From Sinomonas gamaensis (lineage in GTDB: Bacteria; Actinomycetota; Actinomycetes; Actinomycetales; Micrococcaceae), in the NCBI RefSeq assembly GCF_005876955.1, contig NZ_SSCL01000006.1, positions 124,001 to 188,000 of the forward strand: DNA of 64,000 nt, read 5' to 3'. Positions 7,622 through 14,975 of this stretch are shown here, in pieces. The notes under the pieces were generated by a model. It had not been told where the DNA came from and ran no database searches. It saw only the letters and a list, made by a program, of their open reading frames with translations. Within the stretch, counting starts at the first letter, position 1. Every line of letters begins with the position of its first letter. Made by a program: the position numbers and the translations under genes.

Positions 7622-9097
7622 ATGGCAGCGGAGTCACGCCTGATCGATGCGCTGCGCCGTGAGCGCCCGACCGTCCTCGTGGTGGGAGACGTGCTGCTCG
7701 ACCGGCGCTGGGAGGGGCGTGCTGAGCGGCTGTGCCGCGAAGGCCCGGTCCCGGTCCTCGATGTCAACCGAACCCTCGACGCCCCCGGTGGCGGGGGCAA
7801 TACTGCCATGAACCTCGCGGCGCTCGGGGCGCGCGTGAGGCTCATCGGCGTTGCGGGCGATGACGAGCCGGGCGAAGCGCTCGCGCACCGCCTGACCGAG
7901 TACGGGATCGACACCCAAGGCCTCGTCCGCCTCCCGGATCGCACTACCCCGGTCAAGGCGCGCCTCGTCGCCGATGGGCAGCTCCTCCTCCGCTCGGACT
8001 TCTGCAGGGCCGCCGACGACGACGAAGCCCGCCTCGTCGCGGACCGCACCATGGCTGCGCTTGAGGAGGCGGACGCCGTCGTCCTCTGCGACTACGGCCT
8101 CGGCGCGCTCGCCGCCCTCGACCACCTCGCCGTTCGGGAAGGGGCCCGCGCCCTCGTCGTCGACGCCCGCCGACCGGGCGCGTGGGCGGACATTCACGCC
8201 GACGTCGTGACGCCCAATGCGAGCGAGGCCGCCGAGCTCCTCGGCTCCCCGGCGCCGCACGGGGACAGGTTCGAGTGGGCGGCCGAGCACGCCGAGGAGC
8301 TCACCCGCGCCACGGGCGCCCGCCACACCCTGGTGACCCTGGACAGGGACGGCACCATCCTTCTGGACCACGGCCGTGCGCGGCACATGACGCACGCGCG
8401 TCCTGCGCCCGAGCAGAATGCCGTCGGCGCCGGGGACACGTTCGTGGCGGGACTCACGCTCGGCCTCGCCGCCGGGCTGGCGATGGACGACGCGGCGGAC
8501 GTCGCGCAGGCGGCCGCGGACGTCGTCGTCGAATCGCCCGGCACTTCGGTCTGCACCGCCGAGCAGCTCGTGGGCGAGCTCCGCGGAGAGCGCTCGGGGG
8601 CGGGCAGCGCCGTGAGCTCGTGGGAGGCGGCGCGGCAGGCGGTCGCATCGGCGCGGCGCGCGGGCCGCGCGATCGTGCTCACGAACGGCGTCTTCGACGA
8701 GCTGCACCGCGGCCACACCGCGTTCCTGGAAGAGGCCGCGCGGCTCGGTGGCCTGCTCGTCGTCGGCGTCAATTCCGACGAATCGGTGCGGCGCCTGCGG
8801 GGGTCGTCGCCGGTGATCGCCGAGGAGGATCGCGCCGCCGTCGTCGCGGCGCTCGCGTCGGTGGACTGCGCCGTCGTCTTCGACTCCGAAACCGCCGTCC
8901 CGCTCATCCGGGAGCTCCGCCCGGACGTGTACGTCAAGGGCGGCGACTACCTGCCGGGGATGCTCGCCGAGCAGTCGGCGGTCCACGAGGTCGGGGGGCG
9001 CCTCGAGATGCTGGGCTACGTCCAGCGGCGCGGGGGCGTCCAGATTGGCGCGCGCACCGAGGAGCCCATCGCGGACGAGTCGGAGCGGCTCTCATGA
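7622..9097 (+). CDS. hldE: HldE-type bifunctional heptose kinase / nucleotidyltransferase, copy 2
   Basis: ATG at 7622 after AAGCAAGGAGA; 491 residues. The kinase domain has VVGDVLLDRRWEGRAERL, an intact substrate-site motif GGGGNTAMN with Asn at 60, TTPVKARLVADGQLLLRSD, TPNASEAAELLG and GAGDTF at 269-274. The nucleotidyltransferase domain starts near 350 with LTNGVFDELHRGH (HRGH 362-365), VVGVNSDESVRRLRG and VYVKGGDYLPGM. Both halves keep their signature residues, so this copy is the better candidate for a complete HldE. The end overlaps the start of the GT2 gene (ATGA). Two HldE-like proteins in one cluster are unusual; the domains may be divided between them or serve two heptose intermediates. 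Confidence 0.87.
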   Translation: MAAESRLIDALRRERPTVLVVGDVLLDRRWEGRAERLCREGPVPVLDVNRTLDAPGGGGNTAMNLAALGARVRLIGVAGDDEPGEALAHRLTEYGIDTQGLVRLPDRTTPVKARLVADGQLLLRSDFCRAADDDEARLVADRTMAALEEADAVVLCDYGLGALAALDHLAVREGARALVVDARRPGAWADIHADVVTPNASEAAELLGSPAPHGDRFEWAAEHAEELTRATGARHTLVTLDRDGTILLDHGRARHMTHARPAPEQNAVGAGDTFVAGLTLGLAAGLAMDDAADVAQAAADVVVESPGTSVCTAEQLVGELRGERSGAGSAVSSWEAARQAVASARRAGRAIVLTNGVFDELHRGHTAFLEEAARLGGLLVVGVNSDESVRRLRGSSPVIAEEDRAAVVAALASVDCAVVFDSETAVPLIRELRPDVYVKGGDYLPGMLAEQSAVHEVGGRLEMLGYVQRRGGVQIGARTEEPIADESERLS

Positions 9098-9993
9098 CCC
9101 TCCGCGGGCCCGAAGCCTGGGGTGCGCCTCCCAGCCTGCCCGGCTCGAAGCACGACGGCGGTGCACCGCCTCTCGACGTCCTCGTCCCCACGCGGAACAG
9201 GCCTGCCGAGCTCGCGGCGACACTCGCGGGGCTCGCGGCTCAGGACGCGGAGGACTTCGGTGTCATCGTGAGCGACCAGAGCGATGGCAGGCCGGGTTGG
9301 AAGGACCCCGCCGCGGCGGCGATGCTGCGGGTGCTCGAGGCGCAAGGTCGGCGCGTTGCGCTCCATCAGCACCTGCCGCGACGCGGGCTGGCCGAGCACC
9401 GGCAGTTCCTCCTCGAGCAGTCGTCGGCGGACCGCGTGCTCTACCTCGACGACGACGTGTGGCTCGCGCCGCAGGCGGTGCGGACTCTCCAGGAGGCCCT
9501 CGACGCGTTGGGCTGCGGCTTCGTGGGCATGGCCGTTCAGGGACTCTCCTTCCTCGATGACCGCCGGCCGCACGAGCTCGAGCCCTTCGAGGCCTGGGAC
9601 GGGCCGGTCGAACCCGAACGCCTCGACCGGGGCTCGCCGGGCTTCCGCCGCTGGATGCTGCACAACGCCGCCAATCCCACCCATCTGGCGGCCGACCTCG
9701 TCCGGGACGGCGGGCTCGCGCCGGGGGAGTGGCTCGCGTACCGCGTCGCGTGGGTGGGCGGGTGCGCCCTGTACCGTCGAGAGGCCCTCGTCGAGTGCGG
9801 CGGCTTCGAGTTCTGGCGGCATCTGCCGGCCGCCCACGCGGGCGAGGACGTGGTGGCCCAGTGGCGGGTCATGGAGCGTTACGGCGGGGCGGGCATCCTC
9901 CCTTCGCAGGCCGTCCATTTGGAGAGCCCGACGACGGTCGTCGACCGCGAAGCGGAGGCCGCCGAGGTGCTGCGGGGTGTAACTGCGGGGTAA
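9094..9993 (+). CDS. Glycosyltransferase family 2
   Basis: ATG at 9094 overlaps the hldE stop by four bases; 299 residues. The GT-A fold is seen in LDVLVPTRNRPAELAATLAGLAAQ (residues 28-51), the metal-binding YLDDDVWL, the acceptor-side WVGGCALYRREALVECGGF, and AGEDVVAQWRVMERYGGAGILP. No membrane helix is present. It is the last gene of the glycosylation cluster on this strand. Family certain, donor and acceptor unknown. Confidence 0.85.
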   Translation: MTLRGPEAWGAPPSLPGSKHDGGAPPLDVLVPTRNRPAELAATLAGLAAQDAEDFGVIVSDQSDGRPGWKDPAAAAMLRVLEAQGRRVALHQHLPRRGLAEHRQFLLEQSSADRVLYLDDDVWLAPQAVRTLQEALDALGCGFVGMAVQGLSFLDDRRPHELEPFEAWDGPVEPERLDRGSPGFRRWMLHNAANPTHLAADLVRDGGLAPGEWLAYRVAWVGGCALYRREALVECGGFEFWRHLPAAHAGEDVVAQWRVMERYGGAGILPSQAVHLESPTTVVDREAEAAEVLRGVTAG

Positions 9994-10044
9994 GCGGGCA
10001 ACAAGAGTGCATCCAGTTCTGCCCGGCGTTCGTAAGGAGGACCG

Positions 10045-10251
10045 ATGTCTGAGCGACTGAATGCTGAAACCGAGACGACGCTGCCTCCCGAGGAGCGGCC
10101 AGAGCCGTCGCCCGATCCTGTCCCCGGTCTGCCCCCGGAGCAGCCGGACCCCGGCCGCGGTCCCGACACCCCGCCCCGGGACCCGGATCCGGACAAGCAG
10201 TATCCGGACCCGACCAGTCCTCCGGAACCGTGGGGGATCGATGTCGCATGA
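10045..10251 (+). CDS. Small Pro/Asp/Glu-rich protein of unknown function
   Basis: ATG at 10045 with AAGGAGGA at 10035-10042; 68 residues. About a third of the residues are proline, with repeated P-(D/E)-P units (EERPEPSPDPVPGLPPEQPDP). It is acidic, probably disordered, and has no signal peptide or helix. It overlaps the start of the next gene by 11 bases, which suggests coupled expression. I do not recognise the family. The strong ribosome binding site and the linked downstream gene are the reasons to call it real. Confidence 0.6.
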   Translation: MSERLNAETETTLPPEERPEPSPDPVPGLPPEQPDPGRGPDTPPRDPDPDKQYPDPTSPPEPWGIDVA

Positions 10252-10891
10252 GATCAACGGGGAGCGTGCCTACGCTGAGCCGAGCGACGACGAACGCCAG
10301 AACGGCCATCGTGGGGAGGCGCCCCGCGCCGTGCTCTACCACCGCCGCGAAACGTACGCGGAGAAGCTCGACCGGAACTGGGCCGAGATCCTGCAGGAGC
10401 TCCGCATCCTGCAGACCGGTCTTCAGCTGATCGCGGGCTTCCTGCTGACACTTCCGTTCCAGAACCGCTTCTCGTCGCTCGACGAATACCAGAGGGTGCT
10501 CTACCTGGTCATGGTGATCACGGCCTCGACCGCGCTTTCGGTGGTGCTCATGCCGCTGAGCGTGCATCGGCGGCTGTTCCGCCGGCAGGTCAAGAACAGG
10601 CTCGTCGCGAGCGGCGCATGGGCTGCCAAGGCAGGGTTGGGTCTGGCTGCCCTGCTCATCGTGGGCACCGCGTCCCTCATCTTCGACGTGGTCCTCGGCC
10701 GTTGGGAGGGCTGGGTGGTCGGCGGATGCCTTGCCGTCCTGTGCTCCGTGATGTTCCTTGTGGTCCCCGCGATCGTGGTGCGGACCCCGGAACCCGCGCT
10801 CCTTCCCGAGCCGGAATCCGTGCGGCGCGGACCGGACCAGCCGGAGGACGGCGTCGTCATCGAGGCGGGCACGAGCCCGCAGGACGACTGA
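10241..10891 (+). CDS. DUF6328-like integral membrane protein
   Basis: ATG at 10241, inside the end of the preceding gene; 216 residues. After a hydrophilic N-terminus comes YHRRETYAEKLDRNWAEILQELRILQTGLQLIAGFLLTLPFQNRF, the hallmark block of the family I know as DUF6328. Four hydrophobic segments follow: about 67-80, 88-108, 127-150 and 155-180. The C-terminal 35 residues are again acidic and Pro-rich. Function unknown; probably in the cell membrane. It is likely co-translated with the small Pro-rich protein before it. Confidence 0.75.
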   Translation: MSHEINGERAYAEPSDDERQNGHRGEAPRAVLYHRRETYAEKLDRNWAEILQELRILQTGLQLIAGFLLTLPFQNRFSSLDEYQRVLYLVMVITASTALSVVLMPLSVHRRLFRRQVKNRLVASGAWAAKAGLGLAALLIVGTASLIFDVVLGRWEGWVVGGCLAVLCSVMFLVVPAIVVRTPEPALLPEPESVRRGPDQPEDGVVIEAGTSPQDD

Positions 10892-10909
10892 CCGGGCCGG
10901 GAGAACGGG

Positions 10910-12409
10910 ATGGACCAGCGCGAGGCGCCGCTTCTCTCGGCCCTCGACGAGGACAAGGCGGGGGGCCGCTACGGCTTCACTCAGCCGGGCCACCGCTCGG
11001 GCCGCGGCATTGACGCCGAGACCCTCCGGATTGTCGGGGCCGAGGCGTTCCGCTCTGACGTGCTGGTGACCGGTGGCCTGGACGATCGCAAGTCCTCGCG
11101 TGGGCTCCTGTCGCGGGCGGAAGCGCTCATGGCCGAGGCAGTCGGCGCGGAGCAGGCCTTCTTTTCAACGGGTGGGAGCTCTCTCTCGGTCAAGGCCGCC
11201 ATGCTGGCCGTCGCGGGAGGCAAGGGGCAGCTCCTGGTGAGCCGCGACGTCCACAAGTCGGTCGTTGCTGGGCTTGTCTTCGCCGGGCTCATGCCGAGGT
11301 GGGTGACGCCAATCTGGGACCCGAAGCGCCATCTGGCCCACCCGCCGTCGTCCGACGCCGTCGACGAGGCCTTCGCGCACTATCCTCGCGCGGCGGGCTG
11401 CCTCATCACGAGCCCGACTCCCTACGGGACGTGCGCGGACGTGGCCGCCATCGCGGAGGTGTGCCACCGCCACGGGAAGCCGTTGATCGTCGACGAGGCG
11501 TGGGGTGCCCACCTGCCGTTCCACGATGCCTTGCCCGGGAGTGCAATGCAGGCCGGGGCGGACGTCGCTGTGGTCAGCATCCACAAGATGGGCGCCGGCT
11601 TCGAGCAGGGCTCGGTGCTCCACCTGCAGGGTCAGCTCGTGGACAGACACCGGCTCGCAGCGTGCGCCGGCCTCCTGGGAACCACGAGCGTCAACGCGCT
11701 CATCCTCACGGCCATCGACGGGTGGCGGCGCACCATGGCCCTCGAGGGCAGACGCATCCTCGGAGGGGCCATTGATCTGGCCCGGAGGGTGCGCGAATCC
11801 ATCGATGCGCTGGATGGCTTCGACGTCGTGGAGGACGAACTGCTGACGGTCGAGTCGTCCTCTGGGCTGGACCCACTGCAAGTCCTCGTGGACATCAGCG
11901 AGCTCGGCGTGAGCGGCTACGACGCGGGGGCTTGGCTGCGGGCCCATGAGGGCGTCGACCTGAACCTCTATGATCACCGCCACCTTCAGGCGAGCCTGTC
12001 CCCCGCGGACGACGACTCGACCACCGAGCGGCTCATCCGCTCGCTTGAGCGGCTCCGCGCGGCAGCCCCTCAGCTCCCTCGGCCCACGCCGATTCTGTTC
12101 CCCACCCCCGAGGAGCTCGAGCCGGAGCCGGCCATGCCGCCGCGGGAGGCATTCTTCTCCGAGGCGGAGGTCGTGGAGGCGAAGAATGCGGTGGGCCGAA
12201 TCGCGGCCGAGCCCCTCACGCCCTGGCCGCCCGGGATGCCGATCGTGGTCCCCGGCGAGAACATCAATGAGGCAGTCGTGGACTACCTGCGCAGCGGCGT
12301 CGCCGCCGGGATGGTGGTCCCCGGCGCTGCCGACCACACCCTTGAACACATCCGTGTTGTTGCTCACACTCGCCTGCCGTGGGCCGATCAGAGGGCTCCG
12401 AGGATCTAA
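10910..12409 (+). CDS. PLP-dependent Orn/Lys/Arg decarboxylase-family protein
   Basis: ATG at 10910 after CCGGGAGAA; 499 residues. It has the fold-type I major domain: KAGGRYGFTQPGHRSGRGID, FFSTGGSSLSVKAAMLAVAG, HKSVVAGLVFAGLMPRWV, SPTPYGTCADVAAIAEVCHRHGKPLIVDEAWGAHLPFH and VVSIHKMGAGFEQGSVLHL, where the Lys of SIHK is the PLP lysine. The C-terminal part ends PWPPGMPIVVPGENI, the substrate-site region of these decarboxylases. At about 500 residues it matches the shorter Bacillus SpeA/YaaO type, not the long E. coli inducible enzymes. Lysine, arginine or ornithine cannot be told apart by reading. Confidence 0.82.
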   Translation: MDQREAPLLSALDEDKAGGRYGFTQPGHRSGRGIDAETLRIVGAEAFRSDVLVTGGLDDRKSSRGLLSRAEALMAEAVGAEQAFFSTGGSSLSVKAAMLAVAGGKGQLLVSRDVHKSVVAGLVFAGLMPRWVTPIWDPKRHLAHPPSSDAVDEAFAHYPRAAGCLITSPTPYGTCADVAAIAEVCHRHGKPLIVDEAWGAHLPFHDALPGSAMQAGADVAVVSIHKMGAGFEQGSVLHLQGQLVDRHRLAACAGLLGTTSVNALILTAIDGWRRTMALEGRRILGGAIDLARRVRESIDALDGFDVVEDELLTVESSSGLDPLQVLVDISELGVSGYDAGAWLRAHEGVDLNLYDHRHLQASLSPADDDSTTERLIRSLERLRAAAPQLPRPTPILFPTPEELEPEPAMPPREAFFSEAEVVEAKNAVGRIAAEPLTPWPPGMPIVVPGENINEAVVDYLRSGVAAGMVVPGAADHTLEHIRVVAHTRLPWADQRAPRI

Positions 12410-12450
12410 ACCCGTGCTTCATAAGCGGCTTTTCCGGGTACCTCATAGAT

Positions 12451-13233
12451 ATGCAGGAGATCACGAGCCGCACCAGCCGCGGAGAGTCCGGGGCAGAGGC
12501 TCGGAGCGAGGCAGTGCCGAAGCTCGCCGAACTGTATCGCCTGCTCCTCGACCACCGATCGCTCGACGACGTGGCCCACGGCCTCGTCCGCTGGGCCTCG
12601 GACTTCCTCGCCGAGCATGAGCTCTCCTGCGGGATCGCGGTCCAGCGGCCGCGCCGGCCGATCCTGACGGCGGCCAGCGACGGCGCGACCGAGCAGCTCA
12701 TGTCCGCTTGGCTTTCGCGCGAGGGGAGCCCCCTCCGGTCCGTCCTGTCCGAGTCCGTCTCGGTGATCGGGCCCGACGGCGATGGGCATCACTCGGGCGA
12801 TGGGCACCACTCGGGCGATGGGCACCGCGAGACAGGGAGTCCCGGCGAACTTCTGATGGCTTTGCCGATTCGACTGGAGGACGAGGGCTCGGCGGCCCTC
12901 GTCCTTCTCGGCCAGGCCCCAGGCCCGGACACGCATTCCATCCTCGGCGCGGTGGGGGAGTGCCGGCGGGGCGTGGCATGGACGCTCCGCCTTGCCGCTC
13001 GCTACGCGCATCAGGCTGAGCTCGCCGAACACCGGGCGGCGGCGATGGAGAACCGGACCATCATCGACCTCGCCATCGGCGTGGTCATGGGACAGAACCG
13101 CTGCTCGCCCGAAGAGGCCTTCGAGATCCTCAAGCGCGCCTCCAACGCGCGGAACCGCAAACTCTCGGAAGTGGCCAAAGGCGTCGTCTCCAGCGTGACC
13201 TCCTCTGAGGTCGAGACCAAGTTCGACGTCTAA
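12451..13233 (+). CDS. GAF/ANTAR-domain RNA-binding antiterminator regulator
   Basis: About 260 residues from ATG 12451. The start is uncertain: no clear ribosome binding site precedes it, and GTG 12514 is an alternative. Residues about 20-190 look like a GAF sensor (LAELYRLLLDHRSLDDVAHGLVRWASDFL, then GELLMALPIRLEDEGSAALVLLG). The C-terminus (about 205-255) is ANTAR: AAMENRTIIDLAIGVVMGQNRCSPEEAFEILKRASNARNRKLSEVAKGVV. ANTAR domains bind paired hairpins in mRNA leaders to prevent termination. An internal GDGHHS repeat interrupts the GAF domain. Targets are unknown. Confidence 0.8.
   Translation: MQEITSRTSRGESGAEARSEAVPKLAELYRLLLDHRSLDDVAHGLVRWASDFLAEHELSCGIAVQRPRRPILTAASDGATEQLMSAWLSREGSPLRSVLSESVSVIGPDGDGHHSGDGHHSGDGHRETGSPGELLMALPIRLEDEGSAALVLLGQAPGPDTHSILGAVGECRRGVAWTLRLAARYAHQAELAEHRAAAMENRTIIDLAIGVVMGQNRCSPEEAFEILKRASNARNRKLSEVAKGVVSSVTSSEVETKFDV
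12781..12834 (+). repeat. 18-bp coding minisatellite, three units
   Basis: Three head-to-tail copies of GATGGGCAYCACTCGGGC at 12781, 12799 and 12817, the last one diverged at its end. They encode GDGHHS-GDGHHS-GDGHRE inside the GAF part of the ANTAR protein. The 18-bp period keeps the frame, so copy-number change would alter linker length only. Confidence 0.85.
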
Positions 13234-13241
13234 CCCCTCCT

Positions 13242-13453
13242 CCGTTTCGGGTACACCAACTGACCTTCACCACCGTTTCGGGTGCACCAACTGACCCCCC
13301 CACCACCGTTTCGGGTACACCAACTGACCCCCACCCCCGTTTCGGGTACACCAACTGACACGCGCAGTGCAGGGAAGGGCGCCACGAGGCGTTAGGGTGC
13401 GCCGTTCGCGTACCCGAGACGGCCGGGGACGGCGGTTGGCGTACCCGAGACGG
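13242..13453. repeat. Intergenic array: four direct 23-bp repeats and two degenerate inverted copies
   Basis: This is the 405-base gap between the ANTAR gene and the SPW gene. Direct units with core CGTTTCGGGTACACCAACTG lie at 13242-13264, 13273-13295 (one change), 13306-13328 and 13337-13359, a period of 31-33 bases with C/A-rich spacers of 8 to 10. Inverted relatives with core CGTACCCGAGACGG lie at 13404-13422 and 13435-13453 and can pair with the direct units. No open frame with family features crosses it. A CRISPR array is excluded by the short spacers. The rest of the gap (13454-13620) shows nothing recognisable. Confidence 0.85.
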
Positions 13454-13638
13454 AGGGGGAAGCAGGGGGAATTCTGTGCCGATTCCGTGACTTTATGTGC
13501 CCTTTACAGCATGCGTTCTGCGGCGTCTACTGGAAGAGGCCAGCGGCTTCGGGCGCTCGGCGCGGAAGCACCGACCACCACCACTGACCGGCTCCCCCGG
13601 GAGTCCGGGGGCGGATAGATGGGAGGGAGTAACCCAAT

Positions 13639-13995
13639 ATGAAGAAGTGGATGCGCTGGGAAGACTACGTCGCAGGCATCTGCGGTCTCTACGCCGCACT
13701 GTCGGTCTTCTGGACCCGTCAGTCGTCTGCGTCGATGACTCTCATGCTCGTCTTCGGCATCCTGTTGATCGTCAGTGGCGTGCTGAATCTCGCGATGCCC
13801 GGTACTCCGTGGCTCGAGTATGTGCAGTGCGCACTGGGTGTCCTGCTGTTCATCTCGCCGTGGATCGGTGCCTACACCGACCATACGGGCGCAGCCTGGA
13901 CCTCCTGGATCACAGGAATCATCGCCGCGGGTGTTACTGCTGCGGCCATCAAGCCGGCTATGGATGCGCATCACAGGATGATGCCTTCGCACTGA
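13639..13995 (+). CDS. SPW-repeat membrane protein
   Basis: ATG at 13639 after GGGAGGGAGTAACCCAAT; 118 residues. Four hydrophobic segments form two repeat units: WEDYVAGICGLYAALSVFW with the following helix, and WLEYVQCALGVLLFISPWIGAYTDH with TSWITGIIAAGVTAAAIK. The SPW in the second unit (here SPWI) gives the family its name. These small membrane proteins occur in many actinobacteria; the function is unknown. It is followed by a hairpin with a short T-run. Confidence 0.8.
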   Translation: MKKWMRWEDYVAGICGLYAALSVFWTRQSSASMTLMLVFGILLIVSGVLNLAMPGTPWLEYVQCALGVLLFISPWIGAYTDHTGAAWTSWITGIIAAGVTAAAIKPAMDAHHRMMPSH

Positions 13996-14015
13996 CCGGT
14001 AGCGAATCCTCTCAT

Positions 14016-14047
14016 CGGCCGCGGCGCCTCGGGTGCCGCGGCCGTTT
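14016..14047 (+). terminator. Rho-independent terminator after the SPW gene
   Basis: Arms CGGCCGCGGC (14016-14025) and GCCGCGGCCG (14035-14044) with a nine-base loop, followed by TTT. It lies 21 bases after the SPW stop and before the convergent pseudogene. Confidence 0.75.
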
Positions 14048-14085
14048 CATGTCCAAGGCCCCAATTGTGACCGCGGTTTAAAGGC

Positions 14086-14975
14086 TCAATGGAGGGAAAC
14101 GAGCTCAGCCCTTCCGTCGGTGAAGAACTCGTCTCCGCTGCCGTTGTGGCCCATCTGCGGTCCGGTGAGGGCAACGAAGTCATCGGGGTACCCAAGCGAG
14201 TTGATGATGAAAGCGCGTTCGGCATCGATATTGGGATCGATGTGATGGGTGGGCAGTTTCGCGGTTCCGGCGAGTTCGATGCCGTCATCGAAGCTGGCAG
14301 TGGCTTCCCAGATGGGTCGCCCGTCAAGGGCGGAATAGTCTGAGCGCCAAATCCGGATGTGTGCACTACGGCGGCGACAGCCACCACGAGAATCAGGATC
14401 TGGGCGTTCGCGAGCACGGTCACAGACGAGAAGAAGGAGGTTTCGCCGGCCGTGCGGACCGTTGGCATGAGGTTCGCGATGCGCCGGTCTACCTCGGTCA
14501 GCGGTCCGTGGGCGGCCACATTGATGGCGAGGCTGATGAAGTTCACGAGGGGAATGGCCGCAACAACCACCGTCCCGGTCAACCAGAGCCCGTCCGGGAT
14601 GTCGGTTCGCAGGCGGTTCCTGAGCCATCGCACCCAGGGCGAGTCGCTGGTCCTGAATCGGACGACATACTCGTTCGACTCGAGGCCTGTCCACGCCGAG
14701 ACGCCCAACGAGCGGAGCATCACCGACGGCTTCGACAGAGCGCGCGCGACGGCGTAGACGAACACCGCGAGGAACACGACTTCGAGGAAGATCGCGGCGA
14801 GGAACAGCATGGGTGAAACGAACAGCGAGAGCGTCTTGACCGCGTAGAAGCAGGCCACGATGAGCACGAGGGCCACCACCGCGAGCAGCAGATGCGCGCC
14901 CGCCCCCCGCCCTCGGGGGCGCGAGTTCTGGGGGTGCTGGCTGCCTCTCAGCCGCGGTACTTCGTCCGCAGCCAC
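14086..14975 (-). pseudogene. Decayed PAP2-phosphatase / LssY C-terminal domain gene
   Basis: Two frames must be joined. From 14975 down to about 14360 one frame encodes an N-terminal membrane protein (helices near 27-50, 52-78, 136-155) and the beginning of a PAP2-like segment (TAGETSFFSSVTVLANAQILILVVAVAAVV). From about 14360 to 14086 a different frame continues HIRIWRSDYSALDGRPIWEATASFDDGIEL then LPTHHIDPNIDAERAFIINSLG, the LssY C-terminal domain. The bulk of the PAP2 domain and its catalytic His/Arg motifs are missing at the join. I infer an internal deletion with frameshift. The first frame overlaps the upstream amylosucrase end by 28 bases. Confidence 0.7.

Noticed and set aside
6298-7662. 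Plus-strand open frame of 454 codons
   Set aside because: Antisense to the GT9 gene on the minus strand, which has the proper start, ribosome binding site and motifs.
13242-13359. CRISPR array
   Set aside because: Spacers are only 8-10 bases and similar to each other, and no cas genes are near.
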